Assembly (NCBI GenBank): GCA_051745935.1
Contig: JBNJEM010000072.1
Coordinates: 1-19,032 of the forward strand
Origin: JBNJEM01 sp051745935
GTDB lineage: Bacteria; Planctomycetota; Planctomycetia; Pirellulales; Pirellulaceae
DNA length: 19,032 bases
Direction: 5' to 3'
Part shown: positions 16,819 to 19,032 of the stretch, piece after piece
How positions within the stretch are numbered: the first letter of the stretch is position 1
How the letters are laid out: each line of letters starts with the position of its first letter
Notes under the pieces: generated by a model
What the model saw: the letters and a program-made list of their open reading frames with translations, nothing else
Database searches by the model: none
Told to the model about the DNA's origin: nothing
Position numbers and translations under genes: made by a program

Positions 16819-17269
16819 GGGTCCAACCGGTCCCGGCGCGCGTCAAGGACGCCTGAATCACCAAGGGGAGGTTATGCGCGGAGACGGGGACGGGCGCATT
16901 GTGCTCCGAAGACTCCGTAAAACAAGCCAGCCCCCGACGGTTTTGGGATAAGGGGCTTAGGCGGTGGAAATCCACGCGTGGAAAACTGGAGCCGGATACG
17001 CCTCACGTGTGGGAAAACCATCACGCGGCACACGGAATCCTCCCCATCGTCCAGGGCGGCGTGCTCTGGCGAACCATGTTCGTTATTCGTTATTCGTTAT
17101 TCGTCATTCCTTCGTGTCTTGGTCATTCGTGCTTCGAGCTTGGAGCTTCATTGCCGGGATCCGGTGTTGCGACATCGTGCTTGCTGATCTGGCAACGGCG
17201 GACAAATCGGCTAAACTGGCCCGAATAACGGGGTACGACGTCAATGTATCAATGAAATAGGACAAACAC
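16819..17269. other. Spacer before the HEAT-repeat gene
   Basis: 451 bases with no accepted gene. It has the palindrome CCACGCGTGG (16972-16981) and the heptamer array at 17079-17106, followed by decayed units to about 17150 (CATTCGTGCTTCGAGCTTGG). A 25-codon open frame at 16874-16951 was rejected. No clear terminator follows the 1323-residue gene: GGGTCC-AACC-GGTCCC just after the stop has a mismatch and no T-tract. Confidence 0.5.
17079..17106 (+). repeat. Heptamer tandem array TTCGTTA x3 + TTCGTCA
   Basis: Three exact TTCGTTA units in a row and a fourth with one change, followed by related pieces (TTCGTG, CATTCGTG, CTTCGAG, CTTGGAG) up to about 17150. It lies in the spacer 163 bases before the HEAT gene. 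From memory, TTCGTCA-type heptamer arrays occur between genes in several planctomycete and verrucomicrobial genomes; I could not check this. Copy number is probably unstable. Confidence 0.8.
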
Positions 17270-18592
17270 ATGCTCGGTTGGCTGTTTCCTCGCTCGCCCA
17301 TTGATCCTCTGGAGAAAGCCTGGATCGAGACACGGATGCTGTGGCTTGCCCGGAAGCGCGGCATGCATCAAGGGCTGGACACTCAAGTCCTGCTGCCGGT
17401 CGCCGATATCGTTCCCGATGATTACGACGGCACGTTGGAGAAGGCGGGCGCGATCCTGGCGCGGATGTGTGAGTCGTTGAAGCTATCGGCGGATGAGTTC
17501 GAACTGGAGTTGAGTAAGGGATCGGAGCGGAATGAGTTACCGGCTGATGGCCCACGGAATATCATCCGGCTTGGCGCGGACTTGATGAGCAACCCCTACG
17601 CGGTTGCCGCCGCCACCGCCCGAGGGTTGGCCGTGCGGCAGTTTTCCGTTCAGACGCTTGCGGGATCCGCCCCGTCCCGGATGGGCTGGCTTGTTGACTT
17701 GGCCGCCGTCTGTTTGGGGTGGGGTGCCGTGATTTCCCACCAATGGGCCGAGGACGCGGCCCGGAAGCCGTCTTGCGGCCGTGGTTCCGGTGGTTGTGAT
17801 CAGCCCCGCGACGTTCTACCCGCCCGCATGTTGGGCTACGCGCTGGCGCTGTTCGTCCACGGGCGCGGTGAAAAGCGACTGGGGCGCCGACATGCCGTTC
17901 AGGAGGACGCGTTCGTCGTGTGTAACCGTTCGCTCCGTTATCTGCACCGTACGGGGGACACGCTGTTGACGGTCGACCGTGTCCGACGAGAGCCGGGGGA
18001 TCGGACGACTGAAGAGCTGTCGCGCCAGTTGAACGCGGGCAGTGCCTCCGCCCGTATTGCCGCCTTGTGGGAACTGCGTGATCCGGACCGAGCGAGAGAG
18101 GCCATGGAGCCGGTCTCCAGATGCTTGCACCATCGTCTACCCGCCATACGGGAGGAGGCCGCCAAGACGATTTCCCTGTACGGTCCCGCGGCCCAGGATG
18201 CCCTGCCGCTGTTGATGGACCTGTTATATGATAGCAGATATTCGATCCGCGCCGCCGCCGCCGCGGCCGTGGGGACCCTTGGCAATTACTCCGCCGAGAC
18301 ACTCGCTCACGTGGCGTCCTTGTTGCGGGATTCCAATCCCTATGTCGTTTACCATGCGGCGATGGCTATTAGGAATTTTGGAGCGGCGGCAGAGGACGCG
18401 ATCCCGGATGTGTTCGCCGCGCTGCGCGCCGCCGTCATTCGATGCGACCATGAGTTGATCGATGCGTTAGTCCGCACGCTCTACACCCTGGATCAAGATC
18501 CAACGGAACGCGTCATGGCTTATTTTGACGATGACCCGGAACTGTGCCAACAAGTCGCCCATATTATCAATGAGACCCTAACCGAGGAGTGA
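17270..18592 (+). CDS. HEAT-repeat protein with degenerate peptidase-like N-terminal domain
   Basis: 440 residues; AGGA (17259-17262) lies 7 bases before ATG 17270. The N-terminal part (about 1-235) includes NPYAVAAATARGLAVRQF (108-125), a VDLAAVCLGWGAVIS helix (142-156) and LPARMLGYALALFVHGRGE (183-201), then SLRYLHRTGDTLL. From memory, this matches a family in which the first segment carries an HExxH-type metal site and the second reads DLLTVFLGLG; here the His and Glu are missing, so the domain should be inactive. The C-terminal part (about 245-420) holds HEAT-like repeats, for example ARIAALWELRDPDRAREAME, AIREEAAKTISLYGPAAQDA and YSIRAAAAAAVGTLGNYSAE, which serve protein binding. No signal peptide. 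The stop is 3 bases before the next ATG, so the two genes are probably translationally coupled. Confidence 0.88.
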   Translation: MLGWLFPRSPIDPLEKAWIETRMLWLARKRGMHQGLDTQVLLPVADIVPDDYDGTLEKAGAILARMCESLKLSADEFELELSKGSERNELPADGPRNIIRLGADLMSNPYAVAAATARGLAVRQFSVQTLAGSAPSRMGWLVDLAAVCLGWGAVISHQWAEDAARKPSCGRGSGGCDQPRDVLPARMLGYALALFVHGRGEKRLGRRHAVQEDAFVVCNRSLRYLHRTGDTLLTVDRVRREPGDRTTEELSRQLNAGSASARIAALWELRDPDRAREAMEPVSRCLHHRLPAIREEAAKTISLYGPAAQDALPLLMDLLYDSRYSIRAAAAAAVGTLGNYSAETLAHVASLLRDSNPYVVYHAAMAIRNFGAAAEDAIPDVFAALRAAVIRCDHELIDALVRTLYTLDQDPTERVMAYFDDDPELCQQVAHIINETLTEE

Positions 18593-18595
18593 CGC

Positions 18596-19032
18596 ATGTC
18601 CATGCCACGTATCAATCGCCGCGCGGCGATCCAATGGAGCGCTGGTGCCGTGTCCGCTTTCATGCCGGCAATCAAGTTGTTGGCGGCCGACCCGGAGAGG
18701 ACATTCAAGATCGGGGCCTGCGACTGGTCGCTTGGGTTGAGACAAGATCCCAAGGCCCTGGACATGGCCAAACGGATCGGCCTCGATGGCGTGCAAGTCT
18801 CCTTTGGGTCCAGTGACGCCGAGTACGATTTGCGAAAGCCCGACGCGCGGGCGCTTTACCGCGAAAAGTGCCGCGCGCTGAATCTGGAAATCGCCTCCTT
18901 GGGACTCGCCGAACTCAACTCGAAACCCTACGCATCCGATCCCGATGCCCAAGAGTGGGTGGCCGATTGCGTGGATGTCATGGCCGAAATGAACCAGCGG
19001 ATCGCGCTGTTGGCGTTCTTCGGCAAGGGAGA
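18596..19032 (+). CDS. Tat-exported sugar phosphate isomerase/epimerase-like protein, C-terminus beyond the window
   Basis: 145 residues are visible. The start ATG at 18596 has GAGGAG (18584-18589) inside the end of the preceding gene, 6 bases upstream, which is ideal for coupled translation. A second ATG lies two codons later. The N-terminus carries a twin-arginine-type signal (RINRRAAIQWSAGAVSAFMP), so the product is probably folded before export. The mature part starts a xylose-isomerase-like TIM barrel: FKIGACDWSLG, then ALDMAKRIGLDGVQVSFG, then REKCRALNLEIASLGLAELN. This superfamily isomerises or epimerises sugars, usually with a bound metal, but the metal ligands would lie beyond the window. 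The substrate cannot be named. Such Tat-exported members are common in planctomycetes. Confidence 0.9.
   Translation, partial: MSMPRINRRAAIQWSAGAVSAFMPAIKLLAADPERTFKIGACDWSLGLRQDPKALDMAKRIGLDGVQVSFGSSDAEYDLRKPDARALYREKCRALNLEIASLGLAELNSKPYASDPDAQEWVADCVDVMAEMNQRIALLAFFGKG

Noticed and set aside
16874..16951. 25-codon open frame after a GGGGAGG stretch
   Set aside because: The purine stretch is only 2 bases from the ATG, too close for normal initiation, and the peptide has no recognisable character.
16985..17020. GAGCCGGATACG stretch resembling the 5' side of group II intron domain V
   Set aside because: The complementary 3' strand and GNRA-type loop are missing, arms do not pair, and there is no reverse transcriptase nearby.
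1..19032. Defence system, CRISPR array or mobile element
   Set aside because: No regularly spaced repeats, nucleases, transposases, integrases or toxin-antitoxin pairs were seen; gene content is housekeeping plus planctomycete-specific proteins.

Overview
The window reads as chromosomal DNA of a GC-rich planctomycete, most likely in or near the Pirellulaceae. This is inferred from gene style: a Hanks-type Ser/Thr kinase with a planctomycete-type N-terminal region, a secreted PQQ-type beta-propeller, a Tat-exported xylose-isomerase-like TIM-barrel protein, very large unrecognised proteins, long spacers and few operons. I see no rRNA, tRNA, CRISPR array, transposase, integrase or phage gene.

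Layout. (1) 1-3463, minus strand: the N-terminal part of a membrane-anchored protein running off the left edge (1-538), then a large secreted protein with two carbohydrate-binding-like jelly rolls around a glycoside-hydrolase-like barrel (827-3463). (2) 3464-6294: a divergent spacer, then a plus-strand pair, a 99-residue basic/helical protein and a Ser/Thr kinase whose C-terminus is a receiver domain lacking the phosphorylation residues. The kinase ends tail to tail, stop codon over stop codon, with a minus-strand membrane/coiled-coil protein (6291-7112). (3) 7161-10006, minus strand: trpC (tryptophan synthesis) and purH (last two steps of IMP synthesis), 482 bases apart. (4) 10612-12063, minus strand: an exported PQQ-repeat beta-propeller. 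(5) 12847-16818, plus strand: an unrecognised 1323-residue, apparently all-helical protein. (6) 17270-19032, plus strand: a HEAT-repeat protein closely followed by a Tat-exported sugar phosphate isomerase/epimerase-like protein cut by the right edge.

Spacers are long and hold most of the unexplained structure: a 77-base repeat in two copies (69/77 identical) upstream of two minus-strand genes; a nested inverted-repeat element upstream of purH that could be a structured RNA; an orphan hairpin plus T-tract in the 783-base divergent gap; and a heptamer array (TTCGTTA) before the HEAT gene. Several genes have long open extensions upstream of their likely starts (trpC 138 codons, the beta-propeller 63, the barrel protein 103); I treat these as untranslated and chose internal starts.

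I do not see a clear new multi-gene system. The best leads are the kinase with its degenerate receiver, the 1323-residue protein, the possible purH leader RNA, and the 77-base dispersed repeat.
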